DNA from: Prevotella sp. E2-28 | GTDB taxonomy: Bacteria > Bacteroidota > Bacteroidia > Bacteroidales > Bacteroidaceae | Reading direction: 5' to 3' | DNA length: 64,000 bases | NCBI RefSeq assembly: GCF_022024055.1 | Contig: NZ_CP091788.1 | Span: 1,426,001-1,490,000 of the forward strand | Shown: positions 16,877 to 25,754 of the stretch, piece by piece | Numbering within the stretch: the stretch's first letter is position 1 | How the letters are laid out: each line of letters opens with the position of its first letter | Made by a program: the position numbers and the translations under genes | The notes under the pieces: generated by a model | What the model was told of the DNA's origin: nothing | Databases searched by the model: none | What the model saw: the letters and a program-made list of their open reading frames with translations, nothing else

Positions 16877-18037
16877 TTAATTGAAATAGTTCTTAAAACG
16901 TTGGAAGATGCTTTCTTTTGTCTGGTTGTCACCTTTAAAATTGTCGCTACCAATGAAGGTCTCGATAGCTTTCTTCTCGTCGCGTGATAATGTCTTAGGA
17001 ACATAGACACTGATGTTGACCACAAGGTCACCGCGTCCGTTGCCGTAGCCTTGTACTGCAGGCAGACCTTTGCCTCTTAAGCGCATGGTCTTTCCTGGTT
17101 GTGTACCATTCTCAATCTTGATCTTAAGAGTATTGCCTTCTATGGTTGGAATATCAACCTCACCTCCAAGAGCTGCTGTCGGGAAGTCCAATAGTAGGTT
17201 ATATATCAGATCGTTGCCATCTCTTACGAAAGTCTTGTGGTCCTCCTCTTCAATATATACCTGTATGTCTCCTGGAATTCCTCCGTGATGACCTGCATTA
17301 CCTTTTCCAGATACATTGACCACCATGCCTTCTGCCACACCAGCAGGAATGTTTATCTCTACAACCTCTTCGCCTTTTGTAACGCCAGTACCTCCACAGT
17401 TGTGACATTTGTTTTTGATAACTTGACCTTCACCGTGACAAGTAGGACAAACGCCCTGTGTCTGCATCATACCGAAGATGCTCTGTGTGGTGTGGGTGAT
17501 GACGCCCGAGCCATGACAGGTAGGACACGTCTCTCTGCCGCTTCCATCTTCAGCCCCTGTACCATGACAGTGACTGCAGGTAATATCTTTGCGTACTTTG
17601 AATTTCTTGGTAACTCCTTGGTTGATTTCTTCCAGTGTCAAGCGTACTTTCAACCTTAAATCACTTCCTCTGTGCTGCTGGGGACGTCCTGCACGGCCTC
17701 CGAATCCTCCGAATCCGTGTCCACCGAAGATGTCACCGAACATAGAGAAGATATCATCCATATTCATGGATGCGCCTCCGAATCCACCAAAGCCTCCTGC
17801 TCCGCCGCCCATAGGTCCTGAGAAGCCGAACTGGTCATACTGCTGGCGCTTCTGAGGGTCATGAAGTACGTTGTAGGCTTCTGCGGCCTCTTTGAATTTC
17901 TCTTCAGCCTGCTTGTCGCCAGGATTGCGGTCTGGATGATATTTGATGGCAATTTTACGATATGCCTTCTTAATCTCGTCTTCCGAGGCAGTCTTTTCTA
18001 CACCAAGAACCTCGTAGTAGTCTCTTTTTTGTGCCAT
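16877..18037 (-). CDS. dnaJ: Chaperone DnaJ
   Basis: Hsp40 co-chaperone that delivers substrates to DnaK and stimulates its ATPase. The 386-residue type I protein has the full domain order: J domain at 1-70 with the HPD motif ([10 protein letters not shown]), a Gly/Phe-rich linker at about 75-120, and a zinc-binding domain with four CxxCxGxG repeats ([32 protein letters not shown]) near 145-215. The C-terminal substrate-binding domains follow. It starts 6 bp after grpE stops, so the two are co-transcribed. dnaK is not in this window. Confidence 0.97.
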   Translation of the reverse strand: MAQKRDYYEVLGVEKTASEDEIKKAYRKIAIKYHPDRNPGDKQAEEKFKEAAEAYNVLHDPQKRQQYDQFGFSGPMGGGAGGFGGFGGASMNMDDIFSMFGDIFGGHGFGGFGGRAGRPQQHRGSDLRLKVRLTLEEINQGVTKKFKVRKDITCSHCHGTGAEDGSGRETCPTCHGSGVITHTTQSIFGMMQTQGVCPTCHGEGQVIKNKCHNCGGTGVTKGEEVVEINIPAGVAEGMVVNVSGKGNAGHHGGIPGDIQVYIEEEDHKTFVRDGNDLIYNLLLDFPTAALGGEVDIPTIEGNTLKIKIENGTQPGKTMRLRGKGLPAVQGYGNGRGDLVVNISVYVPKTLSRDEKKAIETFIGSDNFKGDNQTKESIFQRFKNYFN

Positions 18038-18043
18038 TATTTA

Positions 18044-18619
18044 TTATTGTCCTACGGCTACTTTCGCGTAGCGGATTACTTTGTCGTTCAGTTTGTAGCC
18101 ATTGGCCATACAGTCAATAACTTTTCCCTTTTTGTCGTTGCCCATGCCTGGTACCAAAGCAACAGCCTCGTGCAGGTTTGTGTCGAAGTCGGCATCTTCG
18201 GTTTCAATTTTACTGACTCCCTGTGCTTCAAGCACCTTCATGAGTTTTTGATAAATCAGTTGCATACCTTCGCGCAACACCTGTGGATCTTCTGTCTTTT
18301 CACCATTGGCTATTGCACGCTCCATGTCGTCAATCACTGGGAGTAGGGCAGTAATGGTCTTTTCGCCACCATTGAGAATCAGTTCAGAACGCTCTTTTAA
18401 TGTGCGTTTACGATAATTGTCAAACTCAGCCATTTGTCTGAGATACTTGTCCTTCAAGTCGGCAATCTGTGCTTCAGCTTCCTTCAGTGGATCTGTGTTC
18501 TCTTCTGAACTCTCATTAATGTCAGACTTTCCTTCTGTCACTTCGTCAGTAGAGGTTTCTACTGCCATATCGTCAGTAGTCATCTCTTTTTCTTCCATAT
18601 TTAAATCTTTCTCTTCCAT
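18044..18619 (-). CDS. grpE: Nucleotide exchange factor GrpE
   Basis: Releases ADP from DnaK. The 191-residue protein has an acidic disordered N-terminus of about 45 residues, a long coiled coil at about 46-95 (AEAQIADLKDKYLRQMAEFDNYRKRT), and the family signature near the C-terminus (NLHEAVALVPG...GYKLNDKVIRYAKVAVGQ). An alternative ATG 7 codons in (MEEKEMTTDD) cannot be excluded. Pairs with dnaJ immediately downstream. Confidence 0.94.
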   Translation of the reverse strand: MEEKDLNMEEKEMTTDDMAVETSTDEVTEGKSDINESSEENTDPLKEAEAQIADLKDKYLRQMAEFDNYRKRTLKERSELILNGGEKTITALLPVIDDMERAIANGEKTEDPQVLREGMQLIYQKLMKVLEAQGVSKIETEDADFDTNLHEAVALVPGMGNDKKGKVIDCMANGYKLNDKVIRYAKVAVGQ

Positions 18620-18679
18620 GAATTATTGTTTTTCTTTCTTGGTGCAAAAAGTATGCCAACGTTTCTTTTTGTCCTTTTG

Positions 18680-19468
18680 TTATATAACCTTGTAATGACG
18701 AAGTGCATGAAGAATGCCGTCGTCATCGACAGTCGTGGTAACGTAATCGGCCTTTTGTTTCAAATCATCGATAGCATTGCCCATAGCAATGCCGATACCA
18801 GCTTGCAGAATCATAGATGTGTCATTGCCGCCATCGCCAAAGGCTATGGTGCGGCTTGGGTCGAATCCTTCATGGCGTGCCATGGCAAGGATACCCTTAC
18901 CTTTATCAGCACCGTTAGCTGTGATATCGGTGAACTCAGGGTGCCATCGTCCAGAGACGCATTGAGGCATACGTCCCATTAGCTCGGGTTCATAGTCAGC
19001 AGGGAAAAAAGGTGTCAGTTGCAGGATGTCCTGCTCAAGTACGACATCCAATGGTGCAGCCTTGTCGAGATTCTTCACCGCAAGCATTTGGCGGAATATG
19101 CGGTCAACATCTCCCTTCGGGTCAAGCACGGCAACATCTTTTCGTCCTACAACAATGAGGCTATAGCCTTTCGCCTTTGAATCTTCTACGCATGTCATTA
19201 CATCTTGTTTCCTAATAGGCTGACAACTTACGATTTCTTTGTCAACATAGCATAAGGCTCCATTAGTAGTTATGTATCCGTCTATTAGATGCGATATAGC
19301 TCCTAAGTTTGTTATTATGATTGGTGGACGTCCTGTGGCGATATACACTCGTGATCCGTTGGCCTTGGCCTGTGTCAATGCGAGAATAGTTGATGGTGGA
19401 ATCTCATGTGTTTTGAAACTCACCAGTGTACCGTCTATATCAAAAAATAATGCGTATTTCTGTGTCAT
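18680..19468 (-). CDS. HAD-superfamily Cof-type sugar phosphatase
   Basis: A 262-residue cytosolic phosphatase of the HAD IIB (Cof) subfamily. Motif I is FFDIDGTLV with the nucleophile Asp10 and acid Asp12; motif II is the TGRP segment near 41-44; motif IV is GDGGNDTSMI near 215. The large cap between motifs II and III is typical of Cof proteins, which dephosphorylate sugar phosphates or flavin-type substrates; the exact substrate is not predictable. A gap of 60 bp separates it from grpE, so it may lead the grpE-dnaJ-folC transcript. A divergent promoter pair lies upstream. Confidence 0.85.
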   Translation of the reverse strand: MTQKYALFFDIDGTLVSFKTHEIPPSTILALTQAKANGSRVYIATGRPPIIITNLGAISHLIDGYITTNGALCYVDKEIVSCQPIRKQDVMTCVEDSKAKGYSLIVVGRKDVAVLDPKGDVDRIFRQMLAVKNLDKAAPLDVVLEQDILQLTPFFPADYEPELMGRMPQCVSGRWHPEFTDITANGADKGKGILAMARHEGFDPSRTIAFGDGGNDTSMILQAGIGIAMGNAIDDLKQKADYVTTTVDDDGILHALRHYKVI

Positions 19469-19485
19469 AATTCATTTATTGCCTG

Positions 19486-19493
19486 CAAAGGTA
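19486..19493 (-). promoter_or_regulatory. -7 element for the Cof phosphatase gene
   Basis: TACCTTTG on the minus strand, 17 bp before the start codon, matches TAnnTTTG exactly. No well-spaced -33 element is evident. Confidence 0.55.
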
Positions 19494-19545
19494 CAAAAAA
19501 AGTCCCACTCAATGATGTCTTATGTTTGAAAAAACTTAGATATAT

Positions 19546-19576
19546 TTTGTTTTTTGATTGCTTATTTGTACCTTTG
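19546..19576 (+). promoter_or_regulatory. Consensus promoter abutting the sigma factor start codon
   Basis: TTTG (19546-19549), 19 bp, TACCTTTG (19569-19576). The ATG at 19581 follows after four bases, so the RNA should start at or within a few bases of the start codon. Confidence 0.75.
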
Positions 19577-19580
19577 TCGC

Positions 19581-20264
19581 ATGGAAGATAGTTTACTGAA
19601 TAAATATCTGGATGAAATAGGACGTGAACAACTGCTCACGGAAGAGGAGGAAGCACGTCTGTCTGCACGTATTCAGAAGGGTGACGAGCGAGCTTTGAAT
19701 CGTCTGATTGAGGCTAACCTCAGGTTTGTCATTGTCATTGCCCGTCAGTATCAGGGGCAAGGACTTTTGATGGAGGACTTGGTGAGTGAGGGCAATTTGG
19801 GGCTGATGAAGGCTGCACGGAAATATGATGCTAATCATGGCTTGCGATTTGTCAATTATGCCGTAGTCTTCATTCGTCAGCAGATAGAGAAAGCACTTAA
19901 GAAGGAAAGTGCGGAGTTACGTGTGGAAAGTACGCGCGACGGACAGACTCGCTCTGTTGATGCACCACTTGGGTCAAAAGCCAATGTGAGCCTTCTTTCT
20001 GTCTTGGTTAATACGGATTCTCCTCAAGCAGACCTACGTGTATATAATGCTAATATGGAGGAGGCAGTGGAATATGCTATCCGTTCTTTGGCTGAGCGCG
20101 AGCGTATCGTAGTGAATGCATATTTTGGCTTAGGTCAAGAACATATGACGATGGCTGAAATAGCTGAAGATATGCAGTTGAAACGTGAACGTGTGCGTCA
20201 GATTCGTAATAAAGCAATTCGTCACTTAAAGAAAGCCTATCGGAAACGTTTGGCAGAGTTATGA
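19581..20264 (+). CDS. Sigma-70 family RNA polymerase sigma factor (group 2/3-like)
   Basis: A 227-residue sigma factor. Region 1.2 (DSLLNKYLDEIG), region 2 at about 38-108 (NLRFVIVIARQYQGQG, then DLVSEGNLGLMKAARKYD) and region 4 at about 165-225 (ERERIVVNAYFGLG...LKRERVRQIRNKAIRHLKK) are clear; region 3 is short. In region 2.3-2.4 it reads AVVFIRQ where RpoD at 56293 reads AVWWIRQ, so both promoter-melting tryptophans are missing. A TTG start at 19554 would add nine residues but overlaps the promoter; MEDSLLNKYL from 19581 aligns with other sigma factors. It therefore looks like an alternative sigma factor related to the housekeeping one, with unknown regulon. Confidence 0.85.
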   Translation: MEDSLLNKYLDEIGREQLLTEEEEARLSARIQKGDERALNRLIEANLRFVIVIARQYQGQGLLMEDLVSEGNLGLMKAARKYDANHGLRFVNYAVVFIRQQIEKALKKESAELRVESTRDGQTRSVDAPLGSKANVSLLSVLVNTDSPQADLRVYNANMEEAVEYAIRSLAERERIVVNAYFGLGQEHMTMAEIAEDMQLKRERVRQIRNKAIRHLKKAYRKRLAEL

Positions 20265-20277
20265 TGTTGCCTCAATA

Positions 20278-20319
20278 AATAACAAGGGCTCTTGAAATGA
20301 ATCAAGAGCCCTTGTTATT
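20278..20319. terminator. Strong bidirectional terminator between sigma factor and galE
   Basis: An 18-bp perfect stem (AATAACAAGGGCTCTTGA with its complement) and a six-base AATGAA loop, with T or A tracts on both sides, between two convergent genes. Confidence 0.92.
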
Positions 20320-20341
20320 TTTATAAGAGAAATACAATTCT

Positions 20342-21382
20342 TTACTGGATGCCATCCTTGCGGAGCTTTTCTTGCCAGCGCCAAGCTGTCTTCAGAACTT
20401 CGTCTGTAGGCGTTTCTGCCTTCCATCCCAGAACCTTGTTGGCTTTGTCAACGTTACCCCAAACCTGCTCGATATCGCCTTCACGACGGGGAGCATAGGT
20501 CCAGTTAACTTTTACGCCTGTAGCTTTCTCAAAGCCTTCTACTACTTCAAGTGTAGAGAGACCTTTACCAGTACCGATGTTGAATACCTCTACGGCATCA
20601 GCCTCAGGATTGTCGAGTACGCGCTCCATAGCCTTTACGTGAGCCTTGGCCAGATCTACTACATAGATGTAGTCACGAATACAGGTGTGGTCAGGTGTAT
20701 TGTAATCATTGCCGAAAATCTTCAGCTGCTGACGGATACCCATTGCGGTCTGAGTGACGAATGGAATCAAGTTCATGGGCACACCATTGGGCAACTCGCC
20801 AATCAATGCAGATGGATGAGCACCGATGGGGTTGAAGTAGCGCAGGATGATGCTCTTGATGGGGGCACCGCTATGGATGTAGTCCTGAATGATTTCCTCA
20901 TTAATCTGCTTCGTGTTACCGTAAGGTGACATAGCTTTCTGGATAGGAGCATTCTCGGTAACAGGAAGGTTATCCTGAGAAGGTTGTCCGTAAACAGTAC
21001 ATGATGATGAGAAAATAATACCCTTTACATTATACTTAGGCATTAGTTCCAACAGATTGATGAGCGAAGTCAAGTTGTTACGGTAGTAGAGCAGGGGCTT
21101 TTCTACGCTCTCACCAACAGCCTTTGATGCAGCAAAGTGGATGATACCCTCAATCTTTGGATATTTCTTGAATACGTTTTCAAGGGCTTCAAAGTCACAG
21201 CAGTCCACTTTCTCGAAAGCAGGGCGTACACCTGTAATCTTCTCGATACCGTCAACGACGTTGGCATTTGAGTTCGACAAATTGTCGATGATAACTACTT
21301 TGTAGCCTGCCTGCTGCAGTTCTACGGTTGTGTGGCTGCCAATGAATCCGGTGCCACCAGTCACTAAGATCGTTTGTTTCAT
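20342..21382 (-). CDS. galE: UDP-glucose 4-epimerase
   Basis: Interconverts UDP-galactose and UDP-glucose with bound NAD, completing the Leloir route and feeding cell-surface glycans. The protein from the ATG at 21382 is 346 residues: Rossmann motif VTGGTGFIGSH at 6-16, SSSCTVYGQP and the catalytic YGNTK (Y-x-x-x-K). The C-terminal half carries RYFNPIGAHPSALIGE, a GalE signature. A longer frame from 21436 adds 18 residues that overlap the promoter and are rejected. The gene stands alone with its own promoter, apart from the galM-galK operon. Confidence 0.95.
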   Translation of the reverse strand: MKQTILVTGGTGFIGSHTTVELQQAGYKVVIIDNLSNSNANVVDGIEKITGVRPAFEKVDCCDFEALENVFKKYPKIEGIIHFAASKAVGESVEKPLLYYRNNLTSLINLLELMPKYNVKGIIFSSSCTVYGQPSQDNLPVTENAPIQKAMSPYGNTKQINEEIIQDYIHSGAPIKSIILRYFNPIGAHPSALIGELPNGVPMNLIPFVTQTAMGIRQQLKIFGNDYNTPDHTCIRDYIYVVDLAKAHVKAMERVLDNPEADAVEVFNIGTGKGLSTLEVVEGFEKATGVKVNWTYAPRREGDIEQVWGNVDKANKVLGWKAETPTDEVLKTAWRWQEKLRKDGIQ

Positions 21383-21406
21383 AATAATAGTTTTATATTC
21401 TTGCTG

Positions 21407-21438
21407 CAAAGATACTAATTTTTTTTCTGTTTGCACAA
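21407..21438 (-). promoter_or_regulatory. galE promoter
   Basis: On the minus strand TTG (21436-21438), 21 bp, TATCTTTG (21407-21414), followed by CAG. Spacing and boxes fit the Bacteroidetes consensus. Confidence 0.7.
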
Positions 21439-21457
21439 GTTTTTTGTTGGATATTTT

Positions 21458-22060
21458 TTAGTTCAATCCGAACAAGGTGCGTAAACCATTGTCAACGCCA
21501 GAGAATCCCATGAATGCAAGACTCAGAAGACCAGCACTGACCAGTACGATGGCCATACCCCGCATACCCTTAGGGACGTTTGTAAGTTCCAGTTGTTCGC
21601 GCATTCCTGCAAAAACGGTAAGTGCCAATCCGAAACCAATGGCGGTGGAAAGGGCATACATGACGGATTGCCCAAGGTTCATCTCTTTTTGGATGACAAG
21701 GATGGCTACGCCCAGTACGGCACAGTTAGTTGTAATCAGGGGCAAGAAGATACCCAAAGCCTGATAAAGAGCAGGCGAAACCTTCTTCAAAATAATCTCT
21801 ACCATCTGTACCAATGAGGCAATGACCAGAATGAATGCTATGGTTTGCAGATATTCCAGCCCAGCAGGTACCAATACGTAAGTCTGAACTAGCCAGGTAA
21901 CCAGCGTCGCTAGTACCATTACGAACGCTACTGCTGCGGACATACCGAGTGAGGTGTCAATCTTCTTTGATACGCCGAGGAAAGGACAAATACCCAAGAA
22001 TTGTGCCAACACGATATTGTTGACGAATATGGCGCTGATGAAAATCAAAATGTATTCCAT
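21458..22060 (-). CDS. rnfA: Rnf complex subunit RnfA
   Basis: Integral membrane subunit of the Rnf ferredoxin:NAD+ oxidoreductase, which couples electron flow to sodium or proton export. The 200-residue protein has six predicted helices. It shows FVNNIVLAQFLGICPFLGVSK near the N-terminus, with the conserved Cys that helps hold an intramembrane iron-sulfur site with RnfE, and TTNCAVLGVAI in the middle helix with a second Cys. Last gene of the seven-gene operon. RsxA/RnfA naming depends on organism; in this gene order Rnf is right. Confidence 0.93.
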   Translation of the reverse strand: MEYILIFISAIFVNNIVLAQFLGICPFLGVSKKIDTSLGMSAAVAFVMVLATLVTWLVQTYVLVPAGLEYLQTIAFILVIASLVQMVEIILKKVSPALYQALGIFLPLITTNCAVLGVAILVIQKEMNLGQSVMYALSTAIGFGLALTVFAGMREQLELTNVPKGMRGMAIVLVSAGLLSLAFMGFSGVDNGLRTLFGLN

Positions 22061-22103
22061 ATAATTTTGGTATTACGTTATAACGATATATCGATATGAC
22101 GAG

Positions 22104-22685
22104 TTACTTCTTCAATTTGTTGACAATGGCAATGAGATATCCCAAAGTGATAAAGGCTCCTGGAGCCAGTACGAAGAGTAGGATGTTGTAGTTCTCAGGG
22201 ATGAAGGCGAAACCAAAAATGGCACCTGATCCCAGAATCTCGCGGACAATACCCAGTAGGGTGAGGGCGAAAGTGAAGCCCAATCCAATACCGATTCCAT
22301 CGAAAAGTGATGCAAGGGGTGAGTTTTTGGCAGCAAAGGCTTCAGCACGTCCTAGGATAATACAGTTAACCACAATCAGCGGAATAAAGAGACCTAGCGA
22401 CTTGTCAACATCAGGCAGATAGGCTTTGATAACCATCTGTAACAGAGTGACAAAGGCTGCGATGACCACGATAAAGACAGGAATACGTACTTTATCTGGT
22501 GTGATATTCTTGATGCATGAAATCACAACATTGGTGCAGATAAGCACTGCCATTGTAGCCAGACCCATAGCCAAACCGTTGGAAGCCGAAGTCGTAGTGG
22601 CCAATGTGGGACACATACCGAGCATCAAGACAAACGTTGGATTGTCTTTGATGATGCCGTTTTTGATAATATTCAGATAGTTCAT
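22104..22685 (-). CDS. rnfE: Rnf complex subunit RnfE
   Basis: Second membrane subunit of the RnfA/RnfE pair, 193 residues and about six helices. Conserved signatures NPTFVLMLGMCPTLATTTSA near the N-terminus and PLIVVNCIILGRAEAFA in the middle are present, both with the Cys that ligates the intramembrane cluster. It is 43 bp upstream of rnfA and 9 bp downstream of rnfG, as in other Bacteroidales rnf operons. Confidence 0.93.
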   Translation of the reverse strand: MNYLNIIKNGIIKDNPTFVLMLGMCPTLATTTSASNGLAMGLATMAVLICTNVVISCIKNITPDKVRIPVFIVVIAAFVTLLQMVIKAYLPDVDKSLGLFIPLIVVNCIILGRAEAFAAKNSPLASLFDGIGIGLGFTFALTLLGIVREILGSGAIFGFAFIPENYNILLFVLAPGAFITLGYLIAIVNKLKK

Positions 22686-22694
22686 GATTTATTT

Positions 22695-23318
22695 CTACTT
22701 ATGTTGTTTGGTAGCACTTGTCTGTGCATCAGTAGCTGGTTCTTCTTTGTAGGCTTTGTAGGCGTTATTGACAGCCAAGATAAAGGCTTTAGAAGTAATT
22801 GTTGAGGCGGTAATAGCCTGAACCTCGTATTCATTCTTAGGAGTTTCCTTTGTAACGGTGAGAAGACTATCCTTGGTAGGTTTCTTGCCAATGATGCTTC
22901 CTTTGCTGTCGGCTTGGAACCATTTGTCGGCTTTTGCACCCAAGCCTGGGGTCTCAGCATGTTCAAGCAGGGTATATCCAAGAATCTTTCCTTCGTGATC
23001 AAAGCCTACTAGGACACGCAGTTTGCCGCCGAAGCCGTCGGTTGTACTTTCTACAGCAGCACCTTTCTCGTTATTGTAGATAATGAAAATTTGTTCCTTA
23101 CCTTTTGCATTAATCTGGCGTAATGTATCCGTTTTACTGATATTTACTGTTTCAGTCTGCATGACAGCCTTGATGCCGTCATCCAGTGCTTTCTTTTTCT
23201 GCTGTGCTATCGGGTCGGTTGTCACACTGTTCATCCATGCCAATATGGCTCCCATGATGACTGCCACTCCCGTCAGTACCAGCACCATATTCGTTAAAGA
23301 TGATTCGAGTTTCTTCAT
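22695..23318 (-). CDS. rnfG: Rnf complex subunit RnfG (FMN-binding)
   Basis: A 207-residue subunit anchored by one N-terminal helix (about 9-29) with a large outward-facing FMN domain. The covalent FMN motif is TASTIT at 170-175, placing the flavin on Thr173; the related HAETPGLG at 120-127 is also conserved. The position two before the Thr is Ala rather than the commoner Gly of SGAT, a mild variant. The C-terminus ends in a Gln/Thr/Lys tail. Electron carrier between RnfC/D and the ion-translocating core. Confidence 0.92.
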   Translation of the reverse strand: MKKLESSLTNMVLVLTGVAVIMGAILAWMNSVTTDPIAQQKKKALDDGIKAVMQTETVNISKTDTLRQINAKGKEQIFIIYNNEKGAAVESTTDGFGGKLRVLVGFDHEGKILGYTLLEHAETPGLGAKADKWFQADSKGSIIGKKPTKDSLLTVTKETPKNEYEVQAITASTITSKAFILAVNNAYKAYKEEPATDAQTSATKQHK

Positions 23319-23348
23319 AACTTTTACTTTTTTACTCTTTTACCTTTT

Positions 23349-24353
23349 TTACTTTTGGGCAGGCACTTCACCGAAGCGCTTTGGTTTTACATAATTATTA
23401 ATAAGAGGTGTGAAAGCATTCATTATCAGAATCGCGAACGACATGCCTTCAGGATAAGCTCCCCAGTTGCGGATGATGATGGTGAGCAGACCGATGCAGA
23501 CACCGTATATGATCTGTCCCTTAGGTGTCATTGGCGATGTCACGTAGTCTGTTGCCATGAAAATTGCACCCAACAGCAGTCCACCGCTCAGAATTACTGT
23601 TGTGGGGTCTGCATAGATTGGGTCGATGAGGTGCATTATGGCACTGAAGATGAATACGGTAGCGATAATGCTCACTGGGATATGCCAAGTGATAATCTTA
23701 CGCCATAACATGAACAGTAAACCTGCAATCAGAGCCAATCCGCAAATCTCACCGATAGTACCTGCACCGCCACCTATAGAGTAATTACCAAGGAAAAGAC
23801 TGAACGCATCGGGAAGGTCGTTTAATATGCTGGCATCATGGTTTTGTATTGCCTGCTTCATTACAGATAGAGGCGTTGCGCCAGTGGCAGCGTCTGTGTA
23901 TTCCAGCAGATTACCGGGTTTAGGCCAACTTGTCATCTGTGCGGGGAAAGCCACTAGCAATACACAACGGCCTACCAATGCAGGGTTGAAAATGTTGTTT
24001 CCCAGTCCACCGAAAGTCATCTTTCCGACTCCGATAGCGAAGAGTGAACCGATGATAATAATCCATATAGGAAGGTTTGAAGGGAGGTTCATACCTAAGA
24101 GAAGGCCTGTGAGGGCTGCCGAGCCATCAAGGATCGTACACTCCTTACGGCCGAGAATATATTTGCTGATAGCCCACTCAAACAGTACACAAGCAAAAAC
24201 GCTTGTCAGACAGACGATGGCAGAACCGATACCGAAATAGGCGAACGAAGCCAGCAGGGCAGGTATCAAAGCTATGATGACCCCGTACATGTTGCGTTCT
24301 ACGGAATCGGTTCCGTGGGCATGAGGTGATAATGATACAATTAACTTACTCAT
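23349..24353 (-). CDS. rnfD: Rnf complex subunit RnfD (FMN-binding membrane subunit)
   Basis: A 334-residue polytopic membrane protein, homologous to NqrB. The covalent FMN site is TGAT at 157-160 (Thr160), and the signature GGLGNNIFNPALVGR lies at about 115-129. About nine helices are predicted. The last helix is followed by PLINNYVKPKRFGE. It is preceded and followed by A-rich leaders with repeated GTAAAA units. Confidence 0.94.
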   Translation of the reverse strand: MSKLIVSLSPHAHGTDSVERNMYGVIIALIPALLASFAYFGIGSAIVCLTSVFACVLFEWAISKYILGRKECTILDGSAALTGLLLGMNLPSNLPIWIIIIGSLFAIGVGKMTFGGLGNNIFNPALVGRCVLLVAFPAQMTSWPKPGNLLEYTDAATGATPLSVMKQAIQNHDASILNDLPDAFSLFLGNYSIGGGAGTIGEICGLALIAGLLFMLWRKIITWHIPVSIIATVFIFSAIMHLIDPIYADPTTVILSGGLLLGAIFMATDYVTSPMTPKGQIIYGVCIGLLTIIIRNWGAYPEGMSFAILIMNAFTPLINNYVKPKRFGEVPAQK

Positions 24354-24383
24354 TGTATTTTGTCTTTTATTACTTTTACCTTT

Positions 24384-25754
24384 TTACTTTTTTGCTGCAG
24401 CACGACTGCGAATGATTCCCATTACCGTCTGTTTTCCCTGACGGATATTGTCCAATAGTGGACGATGGGCAGGACATGTAAACTGGCATGAGCCGCACTC
24501 TATGCAACTAACAATGTCTTCCTGTTCGGCACGCTCCCAGTTCTTGAATTCCGAGATTTTGGCCAGCAAATAAGGCTCCAATCCCATAGGACAAACACCT
24601 ACGCACTTGGCGCAACGGATACAGGGCTGTGGCTCCTTACGGCGAGCATCATCGCCAGAAAGAATCGTTACGGAGTTTGTTCCTTTGCAGATGGGCACCT
24701 CTGTTGAGGTTAGTGCCTTACCCATCATAGGACCACCAGCCAGCAGTTTGTTGTCACCCCCAGGCATACCTCCGCAGAGATCTATCAAATCCTGCATGGG
24801 TGTACCCATTCTTACCTGATAGTTACCAGGCTTCTGCAAACGTTTACCAGTAACTGTAGTATAACGTTCGAAGAGTGGCTTCTTTTTCATAACTGCTTCA
24901 TATACAGCATATGATGTGCCTACATTTTGAACTATTGCTCCAACGTTCACTGGGATGGCTGGAGGTGCAGGAACCTGACGGTTGATAACGGCATCAACCA
25001 ACTGTTTTTCACCACCTTGAGGGTAACGCTGAGCCAAGGGCACCACCTCTACGTGGTATTCCGAAGCGTGGAATGCTTCGGCACACTTCTTAGTGAGTAG
25101 GTCGATGGCTGCGGGCTTGTTGGTCTCAATGCCGATGTAGCCACGAGTCACCTTAGCGCCTTTCATCAGTAGTTCTAGACCCACGAGAATCTCATCGGCA
25201 TGCTCCATCATCAGTCTATAGTCGGCCGTGATATAAGGTTCACACTCAACGGCATTAATAATTACGCATTCTGCCTTCGCTGTTGGGGGAGGGCAGAGCT
25301 TGATAAAGGTAGGGAAACATGCACCACCCATACCTACGACACCAGCCGTCTTGATTCTCCTGACGATTTCCTCGGCTGTTAGTTCGGGATGATCCTTAAC
25401 CAGTTCTAGCTTGTCGCTGCGATCGATCGTCTCTTCCCATTCATCGCCTTCCACGTCAATAAAGATAGCGGGTTTACGATAACCAGTAGCATCAATGGCG
25501 GTATCAATCTTTGCTACCGTACCACTGACAGAAGAATAGATAGGAGCTGACACGAATCCACCTGCATCCGCAATCATTGTGCCAACCTTCACCTTATCGC
25601 CTTTCTGCACGACAGGAGTGGCAGGCGCACCGATATGCTGTGAAAGCGGGAAAATAGCCTGCTTCGGCAGTGGAGCCAACTGTGTGGGTACCTCGTGTGT
25701 TAGTTTATTCTCCTCGGGGTGAATACCACCTATGCTAAATGTCTTTATCTTCAT
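24384..25754 (-). CDS. rnfC: Rnf complex subunit RnfC (Fe-S, NADH-binding)
   Basis: Peripheral cytosolic subunit that should carry NADH and FMN sites and pass electrons between NAD and the rest of the complex. The 456-residue protein has a biotin-carboxyl-carrier-like N-terminal part, a Rossmann-like nucleotide region with GMGGACFPTF at 141-150 and INAVECEPYITADYR at 166-180. Two 4Fe-4S motifs lie near the C-terminus: C378/C381/C384/C388 and C417/C420/C423/C427. Its start overlaps the rnfB stop by 4 bp, so translation is coupled. Confidence 0.95.
   Translation of the reverse strand: MKIKTFSIGGIHPEENKLTHEVPTQLAPLPKQAIFPLSQHIGAPATPVVQKGDKVKVGTMIADAGGFVSAPIYSSVSGTVAKIDTAIDATGYRKPAIFIDVEGDEWEETIDRSDKLELVKDHPELTAEEIVRRIKTAGVVGMGGACFPTFIKLCPPPTAKAECVIINAVECEPYITADYRLMMEHADEILVGLELLMKGAKVTRGYIGIETNKPAAIDLLTKKCAEAFHASEYHVEVVPLAQRYPQGGEKQLVDAVINRQVPAPPAIPVNVGAIVQNVGTSYAVYEAVMKKKPLFERYTTVTGKRLQKPGNYQVRMGTPMQDLIDLCGGMPGGDNKLLAGGPMMGKALTSTEVPICKGTNSVTILSGDDARRKEPQPCIRCAKCVGVCPMGLEPYLLAKISEFKNWERAEQEDIVSCIECGSCQFTCPAHRPLLDNIRQGKQTVMGIIRSRAAAKK

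Noticed and set aside
19554..19580. TTG start for the sigma factor
   Set aside because: It would lie inside the consensus promoter; alignment of the N-terminus favours ATG at 19581.
21383..21436. N-terminal extension of GalE
   Set aside because: It overlaps the -7 box and adds residues before the Rossmann start that GalE does not normally have.
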